NCBI GenBank assembly: GCA_031262205.1
Contig: JAISID010000003.1
Span: forward strand, 1 to 6,200
Direction of reading: 5' to 3'
DNA length: 6,200 nucleotides
Source: Holosporales bacterium
GTDB lineage: Bacteria; Pseudomonadota; Alphaproteobacteria; RUG11792
Translations under genes and position numbers: made by a program
The notes under the pieces: generated by a model
The model's database searches: none
What the model was told of the DNA's origin: nothing
The model's input: only the letters and a program-made list of their open reading frames with translations
Shown here: one piece after another, positions 1 through 6,199 of the stretch
Position numbering within the stretch: position 1 is the first letter of the stretch
Layout of the letters: each line of letters starts with the position of its first letter

Positions 1-58
1 ATAAAATATCTTCCATCGTCATTTCTTCATCGGGATTTTTGTCTCGGAAATCAACCAT
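1..58 (-). CDS. Partial 5' end of a PopZ-like (DUF2497) polar-organizing protein gene
   Basis: Only the first 19 codons are in the window; the rest runs off the left edge. The ATG is preceded by a good Shine-Dalgarno sequence (AAAGGAG, about 10 bases upstream). The peptide has an acidic start followed by the residues TMEDIL. Alphaproteobacterial DUF2497/PopZ proteins begin with a short helix of the form S-M-E-[ED]-I-L-x-S-I-R-R-I, so the visible end fits the first half of that motif. Context supports it: in many alphaproteobacteria a tolC-type gene is followed directly by a DUF2497 gene and then valS, and here it starts 17 bases after the tolC-like stop codon on the same strand, probably as one operon. 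In Caulobacter PopZ forms a polar scaffold that anchors the chromosome origin. With so few residues another short acidic protein cannot be excluded. Confidence 0.55.
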   Translation of the reverse strand, partial: MVDFRDKNPDEEMTMEDIL

Positions 59-75
59 GGCGCTTTTTCTCCTTT

Positions 76-1539
76 CTAAAACTTCTTGCTGGTTTTCTTA
101 AAATCGGCTTTGTAGTCAAAACTTGAATCCGCGATTTTCAAGCGTTGAGGATTCATTTCTCCAATCAACGTTTTTAACTTACCCTGAGCTGTGAAATATT
201 CTTTTTTAGCCTGGGTTACAAGAGACTTTGCCTCGCACAATTCTCCTTGCGCTTTTAAGACGTCGTCCATAATTTTAGCGCCAACTTTATACTCTTTTTG
301 CGTGTCTTGAAGCGCTCGTTCTCTCATGGCGACGGCTTCTTGAGCGGAATCGATATTTTGTTTTGCGGCTCTTAAGGCGGCGTATTCGGAATGTATTTGC
401 GTTTTTATATTCTCCGTTTCTTTTTCTTTTTCAACGGCCGCTCTCTCCGCTAAATCTATATATTGTCTCTTTTTAGCTCTCTCCTGCCCTCCGTCGTAAA
501 TTGGGAGAGTTAAGCCGATTGTGAAAGAGTGTTCTTTTGAATTAAATTTTTTGTCGCCTACGCGATTCCCTTTTTTGGTGGACGAATCATACGCTTGATT
601 GAATGAATACGACGCGTCGACGGAAGGCGTAAACTCGGTGTTTACTTTTTTAATAGCCGCTTTTGCCGCTGATAAAGTTTCGGCGTATCTTATTATTTTA
701 GGATTACGCTTAAGCGCTATATCAATCGCTTGGTTTTCCGAAATACTTTCATTAAACAACATTACGAACCCCGTTGGAGTAAACGGCATTTTATAGCCTG
801 TTAGTTCTTCGAATTCCGAACAATAAGCTATATATTCAGATTTGGCTTTCGTTAACTTTGCTTCAGTCTCCGCAGCCGCAGCCTTTGCCTGCAAAACGTC
901 AAGCTCTTTTGCGGCTCCTGCTTCGAACATCTTTTCCGCGACGTCTATGCTTTCTTTTCTAGAATTGTAAAGAACTTTTAGATTCTCAATTTCTTCCGCT
1001 TTCGCTACAATCGCGTAGTAGTAAGTCGCTGTTTTATCCAGGACTTCTTGCTTCTTTTCTTCGTATTGATATTGTTTTGCTCCTATTCTAAGATCGGCTT
1101 CTTTTAAGCCGGCGGCGTCGGCTCCTCCTCTAAAGAGGTTTTGTTTGACTTCAACTCCATATGTTTTCAGTCTACTGTTTGATCTGCTAGGTTTTGCCTT
1201 AAAGTTTTTTAACGAACTCCATGCTTTTGAACCGCTCGCCTGATATTTAGTGTTAGCGGAAACATCCGGTCTAAAACGAGACATAGCTATAACATGCTCT
1301 TCATGGTCCGCCATAAGGTCCTTTTCCATAGCTAAAGTTTCTTTGTTATTTTTTAACGCGCTTTCCATAGCCGCAAATAAAAGATTTTTTTGCGATTGAG
1401 CGGATTGCGGTTGTTTAGAATCGCGCGCAGAATCTGAAGAGACTTCTTTATGATTGATATCTTGCTTTTTAACTTGAGAAGCATCGGCTGCAAGAGTCAA
1501 TCCCAAACACCCTAATAGCAAAAGACTTTTAGCGTACAT
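76..1539 (-). CDS. tolC: TolC family outer membrane channel protein
   Basis: 487 residues, a usual length for TolC, the trimeric outer-membrane channel that completes type I secretion systems and tripartite efflux pumps by joining an inner-membrane transporter and a periplasmic adaptor. The start is followed by a signal peptide: a Lys, a Leu-rich core (residues 5-17) and an A-D-A|S cleavage site near residue 20, then a polar linker to about residue 50. The body shows the family's internal duplication. The first repeat runs from about 52 to 250, with FRPDVSANTKY near 89-99, LFRGG at 135-139 and GAAKELDVLQAKA at 208-220. The second runs from about 268 to 465, with EFTPSVDASYSF at 302-313, LPIYDGG at 345-351 and GAKIMDDVLKAQGEL at 420-434. 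Long Ala/Lys/Glu-rich helices between these match the periplasmic coiled-coil barrel. No strong Shine-Dalgarno precedes the ATG. It is divergent from murD and probably co-transcribed with the popZ-like gene downstream. The frame is intact, so it is probably functional. Confidence 0.93.
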   Translation of the reverse strand: MYAKSLLLLGCLGLTLAADASQVKKQDINHKEVSSDSARDSKQPQSAQSQKNLLFAAMESALKNNKETLAMEKDLMADHEEHVIAMSRFRPDVSANTKYQASGSKAWSSLKNFKAKPSRSNSRLKTYGVEVKQNLFRGGADAAGLKEADLRIGAKQYQYEEKKQEVLDKTATYYYAIVAKAEEIENLKVLYNSRKESIDVAEKMFEAGAAKELDVLQAKAAAAETEAKLTKAKSEYIAYCSEFEELTGYKMPFTPTGFVMLFNESISENQAIDIALKRNPKIIRYAETLSAAKAAIKKVNTEFTPSVDASYSFNQAYDSSTKKGNRVGDKKFNSKEHSFTIGLTLPIYDGGQERAKKRQYIDLAERAAVEKEKETENIKTQIHSEYAALRAAKQNIDSAQEAVAMRERALQDTQKEYKVGAKIMDDVLKAQGELCEAKSLVTQAKKEYFTAQGKLKTLIGEMNPQRLKIADSSFDYKADFKKTSKKF

Positions 1540-1574
1540 ATGAAAATGATAAATATGTTTTTATATTCTTTAAA

Positions 1575-1603
1575 GTATCATTAATTTAAGACATTTTGTA
1601 CAA
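1575..1603 (-). promoter_or_regulatory. Possible sigma70-type promoter of the tolC-like gene
   Basis: On the minus strand TTGTAC (1603-1598) and TGATAC (1580-1575) are separated by exactly 17 bases, which would give a short leader of about 30 bases before the tolC ATG. Both hexamers match the consensus only partly. The surrounding DNA is AT-rich, so such pairs arise easily by chance. An alternative -10 (TATAAA at 1565-1560) lacks a partner -35. Confidence 0.25.
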
Positions 1604-1726
1604 ATTTATTGGAATGTAAATTAGGGAAATACTAGCGACGGACATAGATTTGCAAGACGTTTTTATCTCGGAACTATTGAAAGACAAAGAGTATAATGAG
1701 CGTGGGATATTTTAGAAATTAAAATA

Positions 1727-1746
1727 ATCGTTAGGTATCGTTAGGC
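1727..1746 (+). repeat. Tandem 10-base direct repeat directly before murD, with weak ribosome-binding site
   Basis: Two adjacent copies, ATCGTTAGGT and ATCGTTAGGC, differ only in the last base and abut the murD start codon. The AGG of the second copy lies about 4 bases from the ATG and is the only purine-rich ribosome-binding candidate; the first copy places another AGG about 10 bases further upstream. The unit may be a slippage duplication that doubled a weak Shine-Dalgarno, or chance. Confidence 0.6.
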
Positions 1747-1747
1747 A

Positions 1748-3079
1748 ATGAATAAACTTCCTCAAATAGATAATGCGAGTCATAAAAATATATTAATAAT
1801 CGGCTATGGAATCTCCGGCAAATCCGCTTACGGTTTCCTTAAAAAAAAGGGACATAACGTTTATGTATTCGACGATGCGAATTTAGGAGAAATTCCAGAT
1901 AAAATTACAGTCGTAGATTGGGAGAAAATAGACTTTGTCGTAAAAAGCCCGTCGGTTCCTATCTTAGAACACAACAGACATAAGATAATAAAACAAGCGT
2001 TTGAAAACAATAAACCGGTCGTTTCTACTTTTGATATTTTCAGATTATACAACCCAAAAGCCAAGATAATAGCTGTAACTGGAACAAATGGGAAATCCAC
2101 TACGACGGCTTTAACATATCATATTTTAAAAGAGGCTGGATTTTCCGTCTGTCTGGGCGGAAATATCGGTTTCCCTTATTTTGATTTGGAGCAAACGGAA
2201 TGGTATGTGTTTGAAATGTCGTCGTACGAATTGGCGAGTTCCCAATATCTTGATTTCGAGGTTGCTTGCGTTTTAAATATCGAGCCGGACCATATGGAAT
2301 TTCACGGCTCTTTTGAAAATTATGCAAAGGCGAAACACGAAGCGTTGGAACATGCCAAACTTCGCATTATCTCGTATGAAGATAAATTGACGATGAACAA
2401 ATACAGAAACGCCGACAACACCCTTACCGTTTCAATGGAATACAACGACGATGCGGACGTTTACGTATACGAGAGAACGCTTAGAGATAAAAATTCAAAA
2501 GAACTAATCCTGGATTTAGCTGGAATTTTAAACTTAAGAGGGAAGCATAATTACCAGAACATAGGGTTCGCTTATTCTATCTGTAATAAACTAGGCGCGC
2601 CGACTAAAGAAATTTTGAAGAGTATTCAAAGTTTTAAGCCTCTTCCTCATAGAATGAATATAGTACGCAAGATCAAAAACACGATATTCGTTAACGACAG
2701 CAAGGCGACGAATCCATCGTCCGCCGCGACTGCTTTGGCGACGTTCGTCGGATATAAAATCTACTGGCTTGTCGGGGGAAGGAGTAAAAAAATCGATCCT
2801 ATGCCTTATGTTAAAAATTACATGGCGGAAGTGCGAAAAATTTACCTTTTTGGAGAGGCGACGGATGAATACGAAAAAGCGTTTAACGGAGTGAAAAACA
2901 CAGTCAGATGCGGAACTATGACCAGCGCTTTAAACTCGGCTTTCAAAGACGCCTCTAAAGAACCTGGGCCTTCGGCGATTTTGCTTTCCCCTATGTGCGC
3001 TAGTTTCGACCAGTTCAAAGACTATGAACATCGCGGCGAAGAATTTGTTAAAATGGCCAATGCTATTAATCAACAATAG
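1748..3079 (+). CDS. murD: UDP-N-acetylmuramoyl-L-alanine:D-glutamate ligase (MurD)
   Basis: 443 residues, full length for MurD, the cytoplasmic ligase that adds D-glutamate to UDP-MurNAc-L-Ala using ATP, the second amino-acid step of peptidoglycan precursor synthesis. The three Mur-ligase domains are visible. The N-terminal Rossmann-like UDP-binding domain contains ILIIGYGISGKSA (15-27). The ATPase domain has the P-loop GTNGKST (112-118), EMSSYELA (156-163), the N-I-E-P-D-H-M-E segment (177-184), the probable carbamylated lysine in YAKAK (192-196) and LRGKHN (263-268). The C-terminal domain has NDSKATNP (316-323), LVGGRSKK (341-348) and LSPMCASFDQF (413-423), all hallmark MurD motifs. The ATG follows a weak AGG ribosome site. 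In most bacteria murD lies in the dcw cluster beside mraY, ftsW and murG; here it stands alone, between a divergent tolC and IS debris. The frame is intact. No intrinsic terminator is evident after the stop, and the element remnant begins about 47 bases downstream. Confidence 0.97.
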   Translation: MNKLPQIDNASHKNILIIGYGISGKSAYGFLKKKGHNVYVFDDANLGEIPDKITVVDWEKIDFVVKSPSVPILEHNRHKIIKQAFENNKPVVSTFDIFRLYNPKAKIIAVTGTNGKSTTTALTYHILKEAGFSVCLGGNIGFPYFDLEQTEWYVFEMSSYELASSQYLDFEVACVLNIEPDHMEFHGSFENYAKAKHEALEHAKLRIISYEDKLTMNKYRNADNTLTVSMEYNDDADVYVYERTLRDKNSKELILDLAGILNLRGKHNYQNIGFAYSICNKLGAPTKEILKSIQSFKPLPHRMNIVRKIKNTIFVNDSKATNPSSAATALATFVGYKIYWLVGGRSKKIDPMPYVKNYMAEVRKIYLFGEATDEYEKAFNGVKNTVRCGTMTSALNSAFKDASKEPGPSAILLSPMCASFDQFKDYEHRGEEFVKMANAINQQ

Positions 3080-3126
3080 ATAAAATCTGCGGCGACGGTT
3101 TATAAATATGCGTAAAATTTGTTTAT

Positions 3127-3480
3127 GGAATCATTCCCCGATGCATAGCAGATAAGTAATAATCTATCTGAAGGTATATCTCTAGAGTTTATAAGTATGT
3201 TTAAAGAAATCCGTTTTATAAAATCTTACTTATAAGAGCACTTATTTATAATGAAGCGACGATCTTTACGATAACGGTAAAAAAGGGAAGGGGAGAAACG
3301 TACGCTTTTGATGAGAGACATACAGAGGCAGGCCTTTACAAAAGCGAGCTAATTTTCAGCCTTCGTCTTTCTATCGTCGTTTGCAGAGATATCAAAAAAT
3401 GGAGCCTTCAGATCGCCGCTAGACTAGGCTTGGGTAAAAAAAGGGAATCATTCCCAGATATCCTGCAAGCAAGATTTGTA
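3127..3480 (+). mobile_element. Decayed end of an unidentified insertion element, arm A of an inverted pair
   Basis: This arm starts with GGAATCATTCCCC and an AT-rich leader, then GTTTATAAGTATG (3187-3199) followed by the start of a broken reading frame. The same series of blocks occurs in inverted orientation at 4426-4145: the GGAATCAT end, a GATGCATAGCAGA-like segment, the identical 13-base leader and ATG, a nearly identical T-T-A-A-A-G-x-A-A-T-C stretch, GACGATC, and a GGGAATCAT block read as G-I-I-P-R-x-P. The frame from the ATG at 3197 stops after 12 codons, but a shifted frame stays open to about 3522 and includes the peptides ERHTEAGLYKSE and SLQIAARLGLGKK. No family is recognised. I infer an old transposase gene with at least one frameshift. 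The outer boundary is taken from the shared GGAATCAT; the inner one is uncertain. Confidence 0.6.
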
Positions 3481-3492
3481 CGCAAAAAAAGA

Positions 3493-4142
3493 GGGCGCTT
3501 GACTAGAGCTTTTAATATTTGAGGTGCAGCTTGAAAAGGACTTTAGTCAAATCCTCTTCTTTATTATTATACCGAAACTCGCATTCTTTCAAAATAAAGC
3601 TCTCGTCGCTCAGTCCATAGAACTGCGAGACGCCGCTGAGCAAAGCTCCAAAAGGCTTCTATGCCGTTGATGCGGCTCTTTCCCCGCTCAAATTCGTTTG
3701 CTATTTGGAATACTCCGTAGCGGTCGTAGCCGTTAAAATCAATTCGTCATAGGCTCCCCAGCCGTCGGTATGCAGGGTTGAACTCTCAATAATAGGCATA
3801 AGCTCCTCTTTTGAGCGGCGACAATATTTGCAAAGAGTTTTTCCGGCAGCTCCACGGTCTCTTTTCCCGCGAACGCATAGCTCTCCAAAATATCTTTCGT
3901 CAAGCTCGAATACGCCGAGGTCTTCGGCATGGCGAGATAAGTTCGCGAAAAGTATTGTAATAAAGGTTGATCGCGTCGAGATCAAACCAGAAAATCCGAC
4001 CTACTGAAGACTCTGTAATGTCTTCTCTAAGATATATAATAATCTCCTTGATCTTATAGCTCCTTAGTCTCCTGAATTTTTTCATTTTCCTTTACCAACT
4101 TATTTTTCCTACTCATGAGCCAAAAAGAGTTGTCGCTAAACC
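3493..4142. mobile_element. Probable extent of the dead IS1595-like element
   Basis: The transposase remnant is bordered by two loosely matching inward-reading ends: GGGCGCTTGACTAGAGCTTT from 3493 on the plus strand and GGTTTAGCGACAACTCTTTT from 4142 on the minus strand. They share GAC, an A and C-T-T-T-T when one gap is allowed, so they may be decayed terminal inverted repeats, but the match is weak. No target-site duplication could be seen with confidence. The length of about 650 bases suits an IS1016-group element with a shortened transposase gene. Confidence 0.35.
3512..4116 (-). pseudogene. IS1595-family (IS1016-like) DDE transposase, frameshifted and degenerate
   Basis: Stitching three or four frames on the minus strand gives a recognisable IS1016-type transposase. 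A start at 4116 reads M-S-R-K-N-K-L, then leaves the frame. A second frame (from 4085) gives SYKIKEIIIYLREDIT and LYYNTFRELI, the N-terminal helix-turn-helix region. A third (about 3928-3730) gives FELDERYFG, GKRDRGAAGKT, SKEELMPII and LHTDGWGAYDELIL. A fourth gives GYDRYGVF, FERGKSRINGIEAFWSFA and RRLA. A last one gives YGLSDESFILKECEFRYNNK and runs to a TAA at 3512. The catalytic triad survives: Asp in ELDERYFG (3901-3899), Asp in HTDGW (3766-3764) and Glu in NGIEAFW (3659-3657). Frame breaks fall near 4070, 3932, 3730 and 3625, and the segment normally between GAAGKT and SKEELMPII is shortened. It cannot encode a working enzyme. It lies between the two arms of an unrelated inverted element. 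Confidence 0.9.
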
Positions 4143-4144
4143 GA

Positions 4145-4426
4145 TTAACTATGTATGAAATGTACGGGACGTCGTGGTATGATTCCCAAAAAATATTTGG
4201 AATTTGCCTCCTTGCGATATATGCAAGTTAGCGGCAACTTTTGTGTTTTTTAGCAGGACTGTCGAGAATCAAAAAAGGGGATCGTCTCCTCATATGCAGT
4301 AACGGTTTTATAAGTACAATCTTCTAAATAGATTACTTTAAGCATACTTATAAACTCCTTGAAACTCTATCGATATACTCCTTTATATGAATCTATTTGT
4401 TCTACTGCGCATTAAGGGATGATTCC
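4145..4426 (-). mobile_element. Decayed end of the same unidentified element, arm B (inverted copy)
   Basis: Reading on the minus strand from 4426: GGAATCATCCC, a GCGCAGTAGA segment, an AT-rich leader with AGGAG, GTTTATAAGTATG (4355-4343), then an ATG frame at 4345. That frame begins MLKVIYLEDCTYK, has one in-frame TAA after 31 codons, and continues to KYFLGIIPRRPVHFIHS before a stop at 4145. The G-I-I-P-R-x-P block is also present in arm A around 3443-3462 in one of its frames, which suggests both arms descend from the same coding gene. Arm A has roughly 85 bases more between the start codon and this block. The family was not recognised. Divergence between the arms is substantial, so they are either two separate old insertions in opposite orientation or long ends of one composite element. 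Confidence 0.6.
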
Positions 4427-4440
4427 GTTAAAAAACACCT

Positions 4441-4480
4441 ATTAAATAATAAAAGGCGACTCAATAAAATTGAATCGCCT
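4441..4480 (-). terminator. Intrinsic terminator for the actin-nucleator-like gene
   Basis: On the minus strand AGGCGATTCAAT and ATTGAGTCGCCT pair as a 12-base stem with a single mismatch around a three-T loop (4480-4454). The stem is followed by TTTTATTATTT (4453-4443). It lies about 100 bases after the stop codon at 4583 of the only gene that could be transcribed towards it. Confidence 0.75.
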
Positions 4481-4505
4481 AATTGTCGGCAGTTTGGCAA
4501 ACTAC

Positions 4506-4542
4506 TAGGGAAACTATTCCTCCTGATAGTTCCCTAATTTTT
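4506..4542 (+). terminator. Hairpin with T-tract on the plus strand, possibly a bidirectional terminator
   Basis: TAGGGAAACTAT (4506-4517) pairs with ATAGTTCCCTA (4526-4536), with one bulged A and an eight-base loop TCCTCCTG. It is followed by ATTTTTAATT on the plus strand. There is no intact plus-strand gene directly upstream for it to serve; it could stop stray transcription out of the IS region. On the minus strand it would be the first hairpin met after the large gene, but there the following bases are not T-rich. Confidence 0.5.
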
Positions 4543-4582
4543 AATTAACCGTTCTCCGCTTTCCTACGGCAAGGATTATGTT

Positions 4583-6199
4583 TTACCATTCCTCCTCGCT
4601 ACTCTCAGTATCGCCGTCGGCGTCTTCATCTTCATCGTCGCTACTCCGCACAGCCTTTCCAATATCTGCTACTCTCATCAGAATCTCTCCTATTGATAAA
4701 GTTCTGGGATCGTTTTGTTCAAGCATAGGTAACTGTTTTCTAAGTCGTTCTGCCTCTCGTTTCAATCCTCTTACTTGTTCCTCTAACCCTTGTCTTTGTG
4801 GTGGTGTTAACCCCATTCCTGACACATAAGTTTGAAATTTAGATGGTCTATGCGGAATATTTCTAGCAATATCTTTCATCCTTTCTGCTAAAGGTTTATC
4901 GCCTTCTTCACTTGTCTTACGAAGAATACCTTTTGATTTTTTACTGCTGTCAAGTATTCCTTGTATTGCTTTTATTCGCCTCTCTATTCTTTGTAGTTCT
5001 CTTTGTGTTTTTTCATTTGCAATAGCTTCTGCTCTAGCTCTTGTTTCTTTTGTTTTTATTTCTTCAGGTGGAACCTTTCTGAGAGCAAAACCTCCTTGTT
5101 TAATTAAATCAAGATGAGTAGGTTCAACTTTCTTACTTGCAACAGGAGTAGTTTTTTTAAGGTTAACAGCAACTAAACTTCCCGGAGTTATTCCTATAGA
5201 TTCTGCACTAGGTCTATTATCTTGATCGCCTGGCTGTTTGACAGCGCCTGGTTTTATAGCAGGTTGATCTGAAGGTGGAGGCGCGCCATCCATAGGAGGA
5301 GGGGGAGGAGCAACAGGCGCTTCTTCGCCAGATGCTTGTCCAGTTATTTCACCAGGAATACCTGCCTCTGCTGGTTGAACGGGAACAGGTGCTGCAGGCG
5401 CGGAGACCATGCTGCCTCTGGCATCTTCCAATTGCCTCTCCAACTCGGCTATTCTCGCATCTCTTTCTGCAAGTTGTTGTTGGAGTCTCTGGTTTTCGTC
5501 TCTAAGTCTATCTACTTCCTCTAGAGCCAAAGGAGCCTCTATACCTGCCGCCGCTACTTCCGACAAACCTACCTCTAATCTATCTATAGCTGTAGTAAAC
5601 GCCATTATAACCTCATCTTCTTGTTGAAGATTCTGTGGAAGAGCAACATATGCGGCTCTTACATCCCCCGGAACGCGAGCTATTCCAACATATTCTACGA
5701 AACTCTCAATTTTAGCTTTTTCAATGTTTCTTACGCTTTGTTCTTCTCTTGCAACCGTAGCGTCTACTTCGCTTAATAATCTCTGTACTTCTTCGGGATC
5801 AATGATAGACCTCTCTTTTAAGTAAACCGCCGCTTCTCCTAAAGAGCGATGTTCTTGCCTCAATATTGCCAATGCGAGGGTCTGTCCCTCCCTCGTAGAC
5901 GGATCGACTAACACCGTCCAATGCCCTCCTACTTCGTTACCGTCTATCACTACTTCTTTAACCGGAAAGTCTTCTTCCAACGGTTGCCCCTCACCTCCTA
6001 CCGGTCGTATTTCTCTAACTGCTAGAGATCTATCTCCTAATATTACGGGTATGCCTCTTATCTCCGTTCTAGCGTTATAAGCTCTTATACGAACCCCCAG
6101 TTCATTAGCTAAAAATTGCAGGAATTGAAAACCGACTCTAGGATCGTATACCCAGAAGTTATTAGGATCTATTCCTAATTCCCTAATGCATTCCTCTAT
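4583..6199 (-). CDS. Putative effector: OTU-like segment, coiled coil, proline-rich region, WH2 and Arp2/3-activating CA module (5' partial)
   Basis: The frame is open through the right edge of the window, so the true start is outside; a TTG at 5980 is an internal Leu codon, not a convincing start. Counting from the first visible codon, 538 residues are seen. Residues 16-41 (WVYDPRVGFQFLQFLANELG, then V-R-I-R-A-Y) and GGHWTVLV (91-98) resemble the second half of an OTU-like cysteine protease. Next come a helical region (about 105-220), a leucine-heptad coiled coil (224-262), a Pro/Ala-rich stretch (264-330) with five prolines at 298-302 and three at 307-309, and a WH2 motif HLDLIKQGGFALRKV (362-376). 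A charged helical linker (383-495) leads to the central helix SIGEILMRVADIGKAVRSS (502-520) and the acidic tail DDEDEDADGDTESSEEEW (521-538), whose last residue is Trp. In WASP-family proteins and rickettsial RickA, WH2 binds actin monomers and the CA segment activates Arp2/3. I infer a secreted effector that nucleates host actin. The protease assignment is weaker because the Cys region is not visible. Confidence 0.85.
   Translation of the reverse strand: MEECIRELGIDPNNFWVYDPRVGFQFLQFLANELGVRIRAYNARTEIRGIPVILGDRSLAVREIRPVGGEGQPLEEDFPVKEVVIDGNEVGGHWTVLVDPSTREGQTLALAILRQEHRSLGEAAVYLKERSIIDPEEVQRLLSEVDATVAREEQSVRNIEKAKIESFVEYVGIARVPGDVRAAYVALPQNLQQEDEVIMAFTTAIDRLEVGLSEVAAAGIEAPLALEEVDRLRDENQRLQQQLAERDARIAELERQLEDARGSMVSAPAAPVPVQPAEAGIPGEITGQASGEEAPVAPPPPPMDGAPPPSDQPAIKPGAVKQPGDQDNRPSAESIGITPGSLVAVNLKKTTPVASKKVEPTHLDLIKQGGFALRKVPPEEIKTKETRARAEAIANEKTQRELQRIERRIKAIQGILDSSKKSKGILRKTSEEGDKPLAERMKDIARNIPHRPSKFQTYVSGMGLTPPQRQGLEEQVRGLKREAERLRKQLPMLEQNDPRTLSIGEILMRVADIGKAVRSSDDEDEDADGDTESSEEEW

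Noticed and set aside
599..796. Plus-strand open frame within the tolC-like gene
   Set aside because: It is antisense to a gene with clear family motifs and has no recognisable features of its own.
1507..1539. Possible lipobox (LLG-Cys at residue 11) in the TolC-like protein, suggesting a NodT-type lipoprotein
   Set aside because: The Cys lies too early, before the end of the hydrophobic core, while a normal A-x-A cleavage site follows at about residue 20.
1692..1697. A perfect TATAAT box about 50 bases upstream of murD
   Set aside because: No acceptable -35 hexamer lies 16-18 bases upstream and there is no extended -10 TG, so calling a promoter is not justified in such AT-rich DNA.
1620..1715. 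A 31-codon frame on the plus strand before murD with protein-like composition (LQDVFISELLKDKEYNERGIF)
   Set aside because: It lacks an ATG/GTG/TTG start and a ribosome site, is very short and matches nothing I recognise; it may be chance or a trace of a lost gene.
3443..3455. Perfectly symmetric GGGAATCATTCCC, which resembles the element end at 3127 and a related site at 4176-4187, as if short MITEs of 250-330 bases existed in each arm
   Set aside because: Both internal copies fall within a shared coding-like block (G-I-I-P-R-x-P), so protein conservation explains them better than terminal repeats; no target duplications were seen.
4578..5627. Ser/Leu/Cys-rich plus-strand frames opposite the large minus-strand gene
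   Set aside because: Their composition is the complement of the acidic and glutamine/arginine-rich codons of the real gene; they are shadows.
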